The notes under the pieces: model-generated
Seen by the model: the letters and a program-made list of their open reading frames with translations, nothing else
Databases searched by the model: none
What the model was told of the DNA's origin: nothing
Assembly: GCF_013155335.1 (NCBI RefSeq)
Contig: NZ_JABJQZ010000001.1
Span: forward strand, 372,001 to 436,000
Origin: Nocardioides sp. zg-1230
GTDB taxonomy: Bacteria > Actinomycetota > Actinomycetes > Propionibacteriales > Nocardioidaceae
Direction: 5' to 3'
Length of the DNA stretch: 64,000 nt
Part shown: one piece after another, positions 51,891-60,489 of the stretch
Layout of the letters: each line of letters starts with the position of its first letter
Position numbering within the stretch: position 1 is the stretch's first letter
Position numbers and translations under genes: made by a program

Positions 51891-51908
51891 GGTGAACGCG
51901 CGGTGAAC
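51891..51908 (-). promoter_or_regulatory. PHO box upstream of pstS
   Basis: Reading on the minus strand, GTTCACC GCGC GTTCACC is a direct repeat with an 11-base period (GGTGAAC at 51891-51897 and 51902-51908 on the + strand). This matches the GTTCACC repeat units bound by PhoP in streptomycetes and relatives. It would make the pst operon responsive to phosphate limitation. Confidence 0.8.
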
Positions 51909-52009
51909 TCGGTCGGACCGGTTGGCATCACCCGTCCGGGCGTATGACGACGATCACATGAACTCCGGCGGGCGCCCTTGACGGGCGGCGCCGTGCAGGA
52001 ATAGAAGCC

Positions 52010-52876
52010 TCAGGGCTCGAGGTGCTCGGTCGCCACGACGCGGCCCTTGCGGTGGTGCACCACGAGCATCGCGCCGGGCTCGAGGAAGACGTCGGGCACC
52101 TGCAGGGCGTCGAGCACGGTCGGCAGGACCGGGCGGTGGGTGCACAGCACCGCGCCGCCCCGGTCGAGGTTGCTGTCGAGGAGGCCGTCGACCAGGTCGA
52201 CGACGCCCTCGAGCGTGGCGTCCTCCTCGCTCAGCTCGTCGTACTGCTTCACCGGCCAGCCGGTCACGTCGGCGTACGGCACCACCGTCTGCACGCAGCG
52301 GGTGCTGGAGGAGGTGTGGGCGACCGTCACGTCGAAGGCCGCCAGGATCGGCACCAGCCGCTGCGCCTGCGTCTCGCCGGGCCGGACGAGCGGCCGCAGC
52401 CGGTCGTCCTTGCGCCACCCGCTGCGCGAGCGGGCCTTGGCGTGGCGGAGCACGACGAGCGCCCGGGTGCGGCGCCGCAGCGGGCGCGCCTCGGCCAGGG
52501 TGTCGCGGTCGTAGGAGTAGGTCAGTCGCTCCTGGGCGTCCTTCCACGGCACCCACTCGACCGCGTCGATCTCGGCGTTGGGGCGGTAGCGCGAGACGTC
52601 GTCGCTGCCGACGACCCGGGCGGTCCAGTAGTCGACCGACTTCCAGCGGCCGTTGGACATGCGGTAGCGCTGCTGCGCCAGCGCCGGCCCGAGGCGTACG
52701 TCGAGCCCGGTCTCCTCGGCCACCTCCCGCACCGCCGCGGTCACCACGTGCTCGCCGCGGTCGAGCTTGCCCTTGGGGAAGGACCAGTCGTCGTACTTGG
52801 GGCGGTGCACCAGGAGCACCTCACCGCCCTTGCGGGTCACCACGGCACCGGCAGCGCGCACGTCGCGGGGCTCCAT
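52010..52876 (-). CDS. NUDIX hydrolase with C-terminal histidine phosphatase domain (MutT1-like)
   Basis: A 288-residue two-domain protein. The N-terminal NUDIX box is complete: GKLDRGEHVVTAAVREVAEETGLDV, after WSFPKGKLD. The C-terminal ~150 residues start LVVLRHAKA, the phosphoglycerate-mutase/SixA-type RH motif, and contain CTHRPVLP. This is the layout of mycobacterial MutT1, which degrades 8-oxo-dGTP and related nucleotides and is encoded beside ppk1 in mycobacteria. Here ppk1 is 8 kb away with the phosphate genes between. Confidence 0.92.
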   Translation of the reverse strand: MEPRDVRAAGAVVTRKGGEVLLVHRPKYDDWSFPKGKLDRGEHVVTAAVREVAEETGLDVRLGPALAQQRYRMSNGRWKSVDYWTARVVGSDDVSRYRPNAEIDAVEWVPWKDAQERLTYSYDRDTLAEARPLRRRTRALVVLRHAKARSRSGWRKDDRLRPLVRPGETQAQRLVPILAAFDVTVAHTSSSTRCVQTVVPYADVTGWPVKQYDELSEEDATLEGVVDLVDGLLDSNLDRGGAVLCTHRPVLPTVLDALQVPDVFLEPGAMLVVHHRKGRVVATEHLEP

Positions 52877-52917
52877 GGAAGTAGTCTCACACCCACCCGA
52901 CCCTCGCGAGGAGCCCC

Positions 52918-53967
52918 GTGCCACATCGTGTCGTCCCGCGCGTGGCGCTGGCCGTCGCGGCGACCCTCGCCGTCGTGGCCGCCGGGCTCGTCGCCTGGCG
53001 TTCGCTGACGCCCGCGACGCCGCTCGCGCGGGCGATGGAGCTCGCGCCGGCCGACGCGACGCGCTTCTCGTGGACGGACTGGGAGGGCGTACGCCGCGAG
53101 CTGGGGGTCGACGTCGACGCGGGCTCCTCGGCCGGGGAGGTCGACGCCTTCCTGTCCGAGGCCTTCGCCGCCGACCTGTCCTCGATGTCGGCGCTCGGGA
53201 CGTCGGCGGGGGTGATGCAGGAGGAGCTGGGCTTCTCCCCCGCGACCGTGTCGTGGGAGCTCCTCGCGCAGTCCGGCTCGGGTGCGGTCGAGGTGCTGGG
53301 CGTCGACGACGCCGTCGACCTGGACGCGGTGGCCGACCGCCTGGCCGAGCTGGGCTGGACCGAGCCCGAGGAGGCCGACGGCGTGTGGGTCGGCGGTCCC
53401 GACGTGCTGGCGGGGACGGGTTCGATGCTGACCCCCGAGCTGCAGCACGTCGCGCTGCTCGCCGACGAGGGCCTCGTGCTGACCTCCGACCAGGCGCCCT
53501 ACCTCGAAGAGGTGCTGGAGGCCGACGACGGCCCCGAGGACCTCGCCGAGCTGGCCGGGTCGCTCGAGGAGCCCCTGAGCGCGGCGGTGTACGACGGCGC
53601 CTACGCCTGCGAGCACCTCGCGATGTCGCAGGCCGACGACGACGCACAGGCCGAGGCCGACCAGCTCGTCGAGGCGGCGGGCCAGGTGCACCCGCTGACC
53701 GGCTTCGCGATGGGTGTGCTGCCGGGAGGCGACGTACGCGCCGTGATGCAGGTCGAGGACGCCGACGACGCGCCCGGCGACGCGGAGGCGCGCGCCCGGC
53801 TCGCGGCCGGATCCGCGCCCGGGCAGGGCGGGGAGTTCACCGACCGGTTCTCGGTGGAGCGGGCCGGCTCGGAGGGCCGCGAGGTGGTGCTCGACCTGCG
53901 ACCGGCCGAGGGCACCTACGTGCTCTCGGACCTCACGAGCGGCCCGGTGCTGTTCGCCACCTGCTGA
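52918..53967 (+). CDS. Membrane-anchored or secreted protein of unknown function
   Basis: A 349-residue protein with an N-terminal signal or anchor (VALAVAATLAVVAAGLVAW) and a long acidic extracytoplasmic part rich in A, D, E and L. No domain is recognised; two acidic segments, DAVDLDAVADRLAELGWTEPEE and EEVLEADDGPEDLAELAGSL, recur with a similar D/E pattern. GTG 52918 has GAGGAG just upstream. It is divergent from the MutT1-like gene, starts 42 bases apart. Confidence 0.7.
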   Translation: MPHRVVPRVALAVAATLAVVAAGLVAWRSLTPATPLARAMELAPADATRFSWTDWEGVRRELGVDVDAGSSAGEVDAFLSEAFAADLSSMSALGTSAGVMQEELGFSPATVSWELLAQSGSGAVEVLGVDDAVDLDAVADRLAELGWTEPEEADGVWVGGPDVLAGTGSMLTPELQHVALLADEGLVLTSDQAPYLEEVLEADDGPEDLAELAGSLEEPLSAAVYDGAYACEHLAMSQADDDAQAEADQLVEAAGQVHPLTGFAMGVLPGGDVRAVMQVEDADDAPGDAEARARLAAGSAPGQGGEFTDRFSVERAGSEGREVVLDLRPAEGTYVLSDLTSGPVLFATC

Positions 53968-53977
53968 GCGGCGGGAG

Positions 53978-54139
53978 TCAGTCCTGCGGCTTGCGGGGCG
54001 TGACGCCGAGGAGGCGGTCGATCTCCTCCTGGGAGAGGTGCTCCTCGGACTCGCTCGCGGCGATGATCAGCGTGGTCGTCAGCTCGACCTCGCCGAGGAG
54101 GTCGCCGTCCTCGAGGGTCACGTCGAACTGGTCGTGCAT
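53978..54139 (-). CDS. 53-residue conserved-type small acidic protein
   Basis: A short gene with a strong ribosome site (AGGAGGG before the ATG at 54139). The protein is acidic and cytoplasmic: DQFDVTLEDGDLLGEVELTT, then SEEHLSQEEIDRLLGV. I do not recognise a named family, but the clean ribosome site and compact sequence suggest a real small protein rather than chance. Convergent with the 52918 gene, ten bases apart. Confidence 0.75.
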   Translation of the reverse strand: MHDQFDVTLEDGDLLGEVELTTTLIIAASESEEHLSQEEIDRLLGVTPRKPQD

Positions 54140-54261
54140 CGTCACCCTCCTGACGTCCTCGGTATCCCTACAGGCCATTCGACTGTAGGCGTTCGTTCCA
54201 AGTCTGACCGACGCCTGGCGCCGCGACATGACCCGAACGAGTCAAGTGTGCCCCGAAATCG

Positions 54262-54299
54262 AGTCTGGCCCCACCCCGTTGAGGGGGAGGAGCCAGACT
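54262..54299 (-). terminator. Hairpin terminator of cspA
   Basis: AGTCTGGC (54262-54269) pairs with GCCAGACT (54292-54299), enclosing a CCCC/GGGG inner stem. It lies ~40 bases after the cspA stop on the minus strand. Confidence 0.7.
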
Positions 54300-54337
54300 T
54301 CTTGATCAGATCTGGAACTCAGTCCAGCGTCAGCCGA

Positions 54338-54541
54338 TCAGAGCGGACGGACGTTCTCCGCCTGCGGGCCCTTGGGGCCCTGCGTGACGTCGAACTCGAC
54401 CTTCTGGTTCTCGTCCAGCGACTTGTAGCCGTTGGTCTGGATGGCCGAGTAGTGCACGAAGACGTCGTCGCCGCCGTCCTCCTGCGCGATGAAGCCGAAA
54501 CCCTTCTCGGCGTTGAACCACTTAACGGTGCCCTGAGCCAT
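54338..54541 (-). CDS. cspA: Cold-shock protein, CspA family
   Basis: A 67-residue OB-fold protein with the RNP1 motif KGFGFI and RNP2 VFVHYSAI, typical of single-domain cold-shock proteins that melt RNA structure. [10 protein letters not shown] is the common start; AGAGGAGTAA precedes it. The 5' region of ~200 bases up to 54760 holds no gene and may include the long, structured leader often found on csp messages. Confidence 0.95.
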   Translation of the reverse strand: MAQGTVKWFNAEKGFGFIAQEDGGDDVFVHYSAIQTNGYKSLDENQKVEFDVTQGPKGPQAENVRPL

Positions 54542-54791
54542 GGTGCTCGTTACTCCTCTGTAGGGGCGAGAGCCGCCACTTCGACGACCCGCACCAGATG
54601 CGGTGACACGCCGCTTGAGACTCACGAGCTGGCAGGGCCCGAAGAACAAACGCCGTTGGATCACAAACTCCGCGGGCGTCGACCTGCTGGAACTTGCACC
54701 TGTTGCACGACAAACACTACCAAGAAATCGCCCCACGTCACCGGTCACCGTCCACCTGTAGATGAACAGGCGACCAACGGGCCTGCCGGGA

Positions 54792-55043
54792 TCAGGCGTA
54801 CCGGCCCGCCGAGTCGTCGCTCTGCTCGGCGCCACCACCCAGGACGACCGCCGCAGCCACCTTGCGCCAGGCGACCACGACGGTGGCCCCGGCGCCGGAG
54901 TCGGGGTCGACCACCGGCAGCCAGCCGGTCGAGTCGGTGCCCACGTGGCCGACCTCCTCGCGAACCGCTGTCTCGTTCTCGGCGGCGATCCTCCACCGTT
55001 GGGTCCAGCCGTCGCCGTACAGCATGAGGTAGGCCATGGTCAT
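54792..55043 (-). CDS. Small hypothetical protein
   Basis: An 83-residue protein. The first ~60 residues ([42 protein letters not shown]) look like a compact beta-rich unit; the tail is low-complexity. Its ATG overlaps the DUF305-like stop (ATGA), so it is the last gene of a three-gene operon with a glycosyltransferase. No function can be assigned. Confidence 0.65.
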   Translation of the reverse strand: MTMAYLMLYGDGWTQRWRIAAENETAVREEVGHVGTDSTGWLPVVDPDSGAGATVVVAWRKVAAAVVLGGGAEQSDDSAGRYA

Positions 55044-55627
55044 GCTCCCCCCGGGCTGGACCAGCCCGTCGGTGACGGCCGCTGCCAGGAACCACCGTCG
55101 TCGCTCCAGCGCGCCATCGATTCGTGGACGACCGGGGCGTCGGCCGGTCGTGCCTGGACGAGGACGAGTGTCCGGAGTCTCGCGAGCTGTCGGTCGTCTG
55201 CGTGGATGGCGCGCTCTGCCAGGAGGCGCGCCGGGCGGTTCGCCCCGGCGACGAGCTCGGCGCGGGACCGGATGAGGGAGGCGTGGGTGTAGGCGATCAA
55301 CCGATCCACGAACAGCCGGTCCAGTGCTTCGCCGCGCGCTTCGGCGACGACCTCGGGTCCGGCGACCGGAGGACTCGCCGCCTCGAGGCCCCCCCAGCCG
55401 TGCAGGACGGCTGAGACCTCCGCGCAGCGGTCGACCTGGAGCGACAACGCCTCGCGCGCCAGGGCTCGGACCTCCGGTCGCGTGCTGCGGGTCGCACCGG
55501 CACAGACCGCCATGATCGGCGCCAGTGCCGCGACCGCGCCTTCGAGGTAGAGCAGGTCGCTGGCGTTGCCCGCCTGCCTCGCCCGCCCGTCCGCTCCCGG
55601 ACGTGGCGCCCGAGCCCAGGTGATCAC
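55040..55627 (-). CDS. DUF305-like helical protein
   Basis: A 195-residue protein with two helical-bundle halves. The first (SDLLYLEGAVAALAPIMAVC, EVRALAREALSLQVDRCAEVSAVL) resembles a DUF305 repeat, and the second (LIAYTHASLIRSRAELVAG, LAERAIHADDRQLARL) is a more divergent half. The histidine-methionine metal ligands common in DUF305 are mostly absent. GTG 55627 is chosen for its GGGGAGG upstream. It overlaps the glycosyltransferase stop by four bases and is co-translated with it; no signal peptide is seen. Confidence 0.6.
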   Translation of the reverse strand: MITWARAPRPGADGRARQAGNASDLLYLEGAVAALAPIMAVCAGATRSTRPEVRALAREALSLQVDRCAEVSAVLHGWGGLEAASPPVAGPEVVAEARGEALDRLFVDRLIAYTHASLIRSRAELVAGANRPARLLAERAIHADDRQLARLRTLVLVQARPADAPVVHESMARWSDDGGSWQRPSPTGWSSPGGA

Positions 55628-56793
55628 GACGACCTCCCCACGGCGCGTCGGGGCAGAGCCGCACGTGCGTCGGCCACCCGCACCCCCGCGGACTCCACGC
55701 CCGCACGGCTGGGCGGCTCCGCGGACGGGAGCGCCACCAGCTCCTCGAGCGCGTGGACCACCTCCGACGGGGTCGGCCCCCGCACACCCTCGAGGACCTG
55801 CAGCAGGCTCGTGACCGAGTCGGCGACGCCGAAGTTCTGGCCGGCAGCCAAGCGTTCGTGCTGCACCATCGGTCCGAGGCGACGAGCGGTGAGGATGCCC
55901 TGGGCCAGCGCTTCGGCGTCGTCCGGCTCCACGAGCACCAGAGCACCGCAGTCGGTCTCCGGAAGTCCACCGTCGCGCGAGGCGACCACACGGCATCCGG
56001 CGTGCTGGGCCTCGATCGACAAGATCCCGAAGGTCTCGTGCCAGTACTGCGCGTTCGACGGCATCACGACCACGTCGTGCTCGACGAGCAACGACGCCAT
56101 CTCGGCCGGGGTGCGCCGAGCAGGGACGAGCACGAGGCCGGGGTGCGATCGCAGCAACCGCTCGATGATGGCGCCCTGGGGCTTGTCTGCACCCGCGGTC
56201 GTCACCGTGACGGAGACGGCGCCCGGATCGAACAGGTCGGTGTGCAGGGCCGAGAGCAGGGTGTAGATGCCCTTCTCGGGCGCGAGCCGTCCAGCGTACA
56301 GCACCCGCGTCACCCCGGCGTCAGTGTCAGCCCGGGGCCTCGAGGCGAACTCCCGCTCGGCGAACGGGTAGACGACCTGGATCGTGTCGAGGCCGACGTC
56401 GAGGAAGTCAGCCCAGAGCGCGGCTGCGAAGCGACTGGTCGCGATGAGCGTGCGGTCGCGCGTCCCGGCCACGACCGACGCGTGCGCGTGCTGTCGCAGC
56501 GGCGGTGGCACGTGCAGGATCTGGTAGGCAGGTCGCCGGGTGGGCGTCGGCGGGGCTTCGCTGACGAACACCAGGGTGTCGTCCAGACGCCCCAGGTCGC
56601 CGAGCGCGGCGACCGAGTGGAAGGGAACGTCGTCGAACTCCTCACGGCCGTCAGCGATCCCCAGGCCGATGGTGACCACGCGAGCGTCGACCCCCCGCCG
56701 GTTGAGCTCGCGCACGTGACCGGCCGTGAAGTTCTCCGACCCACCCGTGCCGGCCGGCAGGCGCTCTCCCGGTGACCAGACGAACGAGATCAT
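55624..56793 (-). CDS. GT4 family glycosyltransferase
   Basis: A 389-residue GT-B enzyme: MISFVWSPGERLPAGTGGSENFTAGHVRELNRRG opens the acceptor domain, and VLYAGRLAPEKGIYTLLSAL plus HETFGILSIEAQHAGCRVVASRDGGLPE form the GT4 donor site with the E-x7-E pair. It starts at ATG 56793. The two short downstream genes overlap it, so it may act with a DUF305-like partner, which is unusual for GT4 enzymes. Confidence 0.88.
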   Translation of the reverse strand: MISFVWSPGERLPAGTGGSENFTAGHVRELNRRGVDARVVTIGLGIADGREEFDDVPFHSVAALGDLGRLDDTLVFVSEAPPTPTRRPAYQILHVPPPLRQHAHASVVAGTRDRTLIATSRFAAALWADFLDVGLDTIQVVYPFAEREFASRPRADTDAGVTRVLYAGRLAPEKGIYTLLSALHTDLFDPGAVSVTVTTAGADKPQGAIIERLLRSHPGLVLVPARRTPAEMASLLVEHDVVVMPSNAQYWHETFGILSIEAQHAGCRVVASRDGGLPETDCGALVLVEPDDAEALAQGILTARRLGPMVQHERLAAGQNFGVADSVTSLLQVLEGVRGPTPSEVVHALEELVALPSAEPPSRAGVESAGVRVADARAALPRRAVGRSS

Positions 56794-56955
56794 CGAGCAC
56801 CTGACCTCGGTGCGTGGTCCTCACGAGCTGTGGGCTGGGCCGTGCTGAGCTGCGAGGTCATCTCGCCACCACCTGAAGTTGCTGCCCACGTCAGCGGCCG
56901 CACGCCTCGGGACCGAGGCACGGACCTGCCGCCGGCAGTCCACTGCCCACCTTAG

Positions 56956-56977
56956 CGCGATCGCGGCTGCGATCGCG
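56956..56977 (-). terminator. Hairpin after the D-tartrate dehydratase gene
   Basis: CGCGATCGC (56956-56964) and GCGATCGCG (56969-56977) form a perfect 9-bp stem with a GGCT loop, 21 bases beyond the stop codon of the dehydratase. Confidence 0.6.
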
Positions 56978-56997
56978 GGTGCGCGCGTTCGTCAGGC

Positions 56998-58164
56998 TCA
57001 GGCGTGCAGCCCACGCAGCACCCGGTGGAAGGCGGCCTTGCCCTCCAGGCCGATGCCCGGGCGGTCGTCGAGCCGCACCCGGCCGCCCGCCACCACGGCG
57101 TCGTCGGCGAAGCCGCCGGTGGGCTGGAACTCGCCGGGGTAGGACTCGTTGCCGCCGAGGCGCAGGGCCGCGGCGATGTGGAGGGAGAACTGGTGCCCGC
57201 CGTGCGGGATGCAGCGGCGCGAGGACCAGCCGTGCTGGGCGAGCATGTCCTGGATACGGCGGTACTCCACGAGGCCGTAGCTCAGCGCCGGGTCGACCTG
57301 GATCCAGTCGCGGTCGGGGCGCAGGCCGCCGTAGCGGACGAGGTTGCGGGCGTCCTGGAGGGAGAACAGGTTCTCCCCGGTGGCGATCGGGCCGCGGTAG
57401 TGCTCGGCGAGGGTGGCGTTGAGCCCGTAGTCCAGCGGGTCGCCGACCTCCTCGTACCAGAACAGCCCGTAGGGGTCGATCGCGCGGCCGTAGGCGAGCG
57501 CGGTGTCGAGGTCGAAGCGGCCGTTGACGTCGACCGCCAGCCGCGACCCGTCGCCGCCGAGCACGTCGATGACGGCCTCGATGCGCCGCAGGTCCTCGGC
57601 GAGGTCGGCGCCGCCGATCTTCATCTTGACCACCTCGTAGCCTGCGTCGAGGAAGCCGCGCATCTCGTCCTGGAGGTCGCCGAGCGTCTTGCCCGGTGCG
57701 TAGTAGCCGCCCGCCGCGTAGACGAAGACGGACTCGTCGGACCCGCCGTCGCCGTAGTGGTCGGCGATCCAGCGGTGCAGCGGCACGCCGGCGACCTTGG
57801 CGGCGAGGTCGTGCAGCGCCATGTCGACGACGCCCACCGCGACCGACCGCTCGCCGTGGCCGCCGGGCTTCTCGTTGCGCATCATCACGTCCCAGGCGGC
57901 CGTCGGCGACAGGCCGCCGCGCTCGTCGAGCAGGCTGTCGGGGTCGGCCTCGAGGAGGCGCGGCAGGATGCGCCGGCGCAGGATCTCGCCGGCGGAGTAG
58001 CGCCCGTTGGAGTTGAACCCGTAGCCGACGACCGGCTCACCGTCGACCACGACGTCGCTCACCAGCGCCAGCACGGAGCAGTCCATGGTCGAGAAGTCGA
58101 TGAAGGCGTTGCTCATCGACGAGCTGATCGGGATGGTGCCCTCGTGGGCGGAGACGATCCTCAT
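56998..58164 (-). CDS. tarD: D(-)-tartrate dehydratase, enolase superfamily
   Basis: A 388-residue protein that closely resembles the Bradyrhizobium D(-)-tartrate dehydratase (EC 4.2.1.81): shared blocks are YGFNSNGRYS, MMRNEKPGGHGERSVAVG, VFVYAAGGYY, then VVKMKIGG with the catalytic lysine. The metal ligands lie in LAVDVNGRFD, FWYEEVGDPLDY and GENLFSLQDARN, and HGGHQ carries the catalytic histidine. It converts D-tartrate to oxaloacetate. It is divergent from a GntR regulator, with a perfect palindrome between them. Confidence 0.93.
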   Translation of the reverse strand: MRIVSAHEGTIPISSSMSNAFIDFSTMDCSVLALVSDVVVDGEPVVGYGFNSNGRYSAGEILRRRILPRLLEADPDSLLDERGGLSPTAAWDVMMRNEKPGGHGERSVAVGVVDMALHDLAAKVAGVPLHRWIADHYGDGGSDESVFVYAAGGYYAPGKTLGDLQDEMRGFLDAGYEVVKMKIGGADLAEDLRRIEAVIDVLGGDGSRLAVDVNGRFDLDTALAYGRAIDPYGLFWYEEVGDPLDYGLNATLAEHYRGPIATGENLFSLQDARNLVRYGGLRPDRDWIQVDPALSYGLVEYRRIQDMLAQHGWSSRRCIPHGGHQFSLHIAAALRLGGNESYPGEFQPTGGFADDAVVAGGRVRLDDRPGIGLEGKAAFHRVLRGLHA

Positions 58165-58170
58165 GACGCA

Positions 58171-58184
58171 GATCTTATAAGATC
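58171..58184. promoter_or_regulatory. Perfect 14-bp palindromic operator with overlapping -10 boxes
   Basis: GATCTTATAAGATC is a perfect palindrome lying six bases from the tarD start and five from the GntR start. It contains TATAAG in both orientations, so the -10 boxes of both divergent genes probably lie inside it and both messages would be leaderless. Its symmetry is right for a dimeric FCD-type GntR repressor. Confidence 0.75.
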
Positions 58185-58189
58185 GCCTG

Positions 58190-58864
58190 GTGGCCGACTC
58201 CCCCACCGCCAGCAAGGCCGACATCGCCTACGCGCGCATCCGCCAGCAGATCCTCGACGGCAGCCTCGAGGCCGGCTCGCCCCTGGCGCAGTACGACCTC
58301 GCCGCCGAGCTGGGCATCAGCATCACACCGCTGCGCGAGGCCGTACGACGACTCAGCGGGGAGGGCTGGATCCGGCTCGACACCCACCGCAACGCCCGCG
58401 TCGCCGAGCTCGACCTCCACCAGGCCCGCCAGCTGCTCGAGGCGCGGCGCGCCCTGGAGCCCGCGGCCGTCGCGCTCGCGGCCGAGCGCCGTACGGAGGA
58501 GGACGTCGTACGCATGCAAGCAGCGCTGGGGCGGCTCAGGCCGGTCACCCGGAAGTGGGGCGAGGCGGCGCTCACGGCGCACCGCGAGGTGCACCGGGCC
58601 CTCTACTCGGCCTCGCACAACGACGTCGTGGTGCGGATCCTCGACGACCTCTGGGACAAGTCGGACCGCTACCGCCGCGTCGGCCTGCAGCTGCCCCCGG
58701 GCGGCGAGGACCGCACCCGTGACTTCGAGGAGCACCACGAGCTGGTCCGGCTCGTCGTCGGGCGCGACGCGGCCGCCGCCGCCGAATTGATGTCAGCTCA
58801 CATCGACCACAGCCTCGCCGCCGCCGTGGTCGCGACCGCGCCCGACGACGTGCCCGCCGGCTGA
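58190..58864 (+). CDS. GntR family transcriptional regulator (FCD subgroup)
   Basis: A 224-residue repressor-type protein: winged helix SKADIAYARIRQQILDGSLEAGSPLAQYDLAAELGISITPLREAVRRLSGEGWIRL, then the helical FCD ligand domain with ALTAHREVHRALYSASHN and the terminal DEFEEHHELV region containing the metal-binding histidines. GTG 58190 follows the palindrome by five bases. It most likely senses tartrate or a breakdown product and controls tarD and itself. Confidence 0.9.
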   Translation: MADSPTASKADIAYARIRQQILDGSLEAGSPLAQYDLAAELGISITPLREAVRRLSGEGWIRLDTHRNARVAELDLHQARQLLEARRALEPAAVALAAERRTEEDVVRMQAALGRLRPVTRKWGEAALTAHREVHRALYSASHNDVVVRILDDLWDKSDRYRRVGLQLPPGGEDRTRDFEEHHELVRLVVGRDAAAAAELMSAHIDHSLAAAVVATAPDDVPAG

Positions 58865-59302
58865 GCGGCAGCGTCCGGCGTACAACCGGCCGTGGCGCGC
58901 CTGGACGATGTCACGGACCAGGCTCAGGCCGAGCCCGGTCTGCGAGCGCCCGTCCGTCGGTCCGGCCGGGGTGCGCCCCGCGTTGACGGCCGCCGCGAGG
59001 TCCGGGGCCAGGCCGGGGCCCGAGTCGGCGACACCCATCCAGAAGTGCTCGCCGTCCCGGGTGGCGATCAGCCGCACCGTGTCCTCGGAGCCGGTGTAGC
59101 GGAGCGCGTTCTCGATCAGGGTGTCCAGGCACGCCCGGAGGTGCTCGGCGGACCCCTGGACCGTGCCGGCATCCGCCTCGACGACCCACCTCCGGTCGGC
59201 GACCGGGGAGAACCTCCGGGCCGTCGCGTGAAGCAGCCGATCGACGTCGGCGGGGCCGGCGACCATCAACGCCCCGGTCGGCGGAGTCGGCTGAGCCGTC
59301 AC
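58793..59302 (-). pseudogene. Histidine-kinase ATPase-domain remnant
   Basis: A 169-codon frame that contains only the C-terminal HATPase of a histidine kinase: DRLLHATARRFSPVADRRWVVEA, N box LIENALRYT, G1 ADSGPGLAP and G2 TGLGLSLVR are intact, but the sensor, HisKA domain and phospho-acceptor histidine are missing, and the tail is aberrant. The GTG at 59302 overlaps the SUKH stop (GTGA), so it could still be translated as a stand-alone ATPase. The last 72 bases overlap the convergent GntR gene. A 5'- and 3'-truncated relic is favoured. Confidence 0.6.
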
Positions 59303-60489
59303 CAGGTCGATCGAGGGCCGAAGGGCGGGGTCACATTGACCCACACGTCGTCGTCGTAGTGGACGTCGCGGAGGCGTCCGTGCTCGGTGGGGTCGGGCGC
59401 GAGGCGCATGCGGGACATGGCGCGCGCACACCACAGCAGGAACGCAGCCAGTGACGGCGCGATCGCGGCGGTACCGACGTCCTGGCCCGGCAGGTCGGCC
59501 ACCGGGTCGTTCCACTCGACCCGCCAGACCTCCGGGCCCACCGAGGCGCAATCGACGTGCACGCCCCGGCCGAAACGTGACTCCGTGAACACCGGCAGCC
59601 AGCCCGGGCGCCACGAGTCGGGTCCCAGTGCGCGGGTCCTCGCCTCCCGGTTGGCGAGCGCGACCTCCGCAGCCGACACGACCGGCTGGAAGCGCAGGCG
59701 CGGCAGGAACCGGAGCCCCTCGTCGCCGCCCCCGGCGTTGGCCTCGAGTCCGTCGGCGATCCGGTAGAGCTCGCGGACCTGGGGTGGTAGCGGCATCCCG
59801 ACCAGGGCCTCGGCCAGGTCGAGGTCGGCGTCGGAGGCGGGCGGCCTCAGCTGCTCCACCGCGCCGCTGTCGAGCGACCGATGCAGCTCCACGATCTCGG
59901 CGAAGGCGTCGGCCACCGATTGGCCGCGCCAGTCCGAGAGGTCGACGCCACCGTCCTGTGGCACCGTCGCTACCCGCGGCCCGTCCGGACCGTTCCACCC
60001 GGCCGGCTCGCGCCACAGGCCGCGCTCCGGGTCGAACGTGAACTCCTCGACGAAGCGCACACAGCCATCCCAGTAGTCATCCAACGACGGCGCTATCGGT
60101 TCGACCAAGGTCGCTTCCCAGAAGACGTTCCACACCGATCCGGTGACCTCGTCGACGGCGATGACGTGACCAGGGTGGGCCACCAACAGGGGCCACCAGG
60201 AGTCCTCCCAGGGGGCTCCGGTCTCCGCGGCCGTCTCGCTCAGCTCGTCGCGCAGCCGGCGTGCCTCGTCGGCGGCGGGCAGCTCGAGGCCCGGGACCAG
60301 GCACGGGCGGGTGCCGCCGTACCTGCGGCTCCACTCGGCCACGTCCAGCCCGTCCAGGACGGTGTAGACCCCGGCGACCACCTCGGGAACGCGTGCCGAG
60401 GGCCTCCCGGCTACGAGAAGTGCTTCGTCGAGGCCCTTCGAGGCCACGACCGCGAGGAGCTCGCGCAGGTCAGCCACGACGGATCCCAC
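59299..60489 (-). CDS. SMI1/KNR4 (SUKH) family protein
   Basis: A 396-residue protein with a SUKH-type domain in its second half: LPPQVRELYRIADGLEANAGG, then FLPRLRFQPV and a final FLLWCARAM helix. The first half has WPLLVAHPGHVIAVDEVTGSVWNVFWEAT, resembling another SUKH-like domain. SUKH proteins often act as immunity proteins against secreted toxins, but stand-alone members exist. It overlaps the preceding membrane-protein gene by 20 bases. Start GTG 60489 is uncertain; GTG 60477 is an alternative. Confidence 0.75.
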   Translation of the reverse strand: MGSVVADLRELLAVVASKGLDEALLVAGRPSARVPEVVAGVYTVLDGLDVAEWSRRYGGTRPCLVPGLELPAADEARRLRDELSETAAETGAPWEDSWWPLLVAHPGHVIAVDEVTGSVWNVFWEATLVEPIAPSLDDYWDGCVRFVEEFTFDPERGLWREPAGWNGPDGPRVATVPQDGGVDLSDWRGQSVADAFAEIVELHRSLDSGAVEQLRPPASDADLDLAEALVGMPLPPQVRELYRIADGLEANAGGGDEGLRFLPRLRFQPVVSAAEVALANREARTRALGPDSWRPGWLPVFTESRFGRGVHVDCASVGPEVWRVEWNDPVADLPGQDVGTAAIAPSLAAFLLWCARAMSRMRLAPDPTEHGRLRDVHYDDDVWVNVTPPFGPRSTW

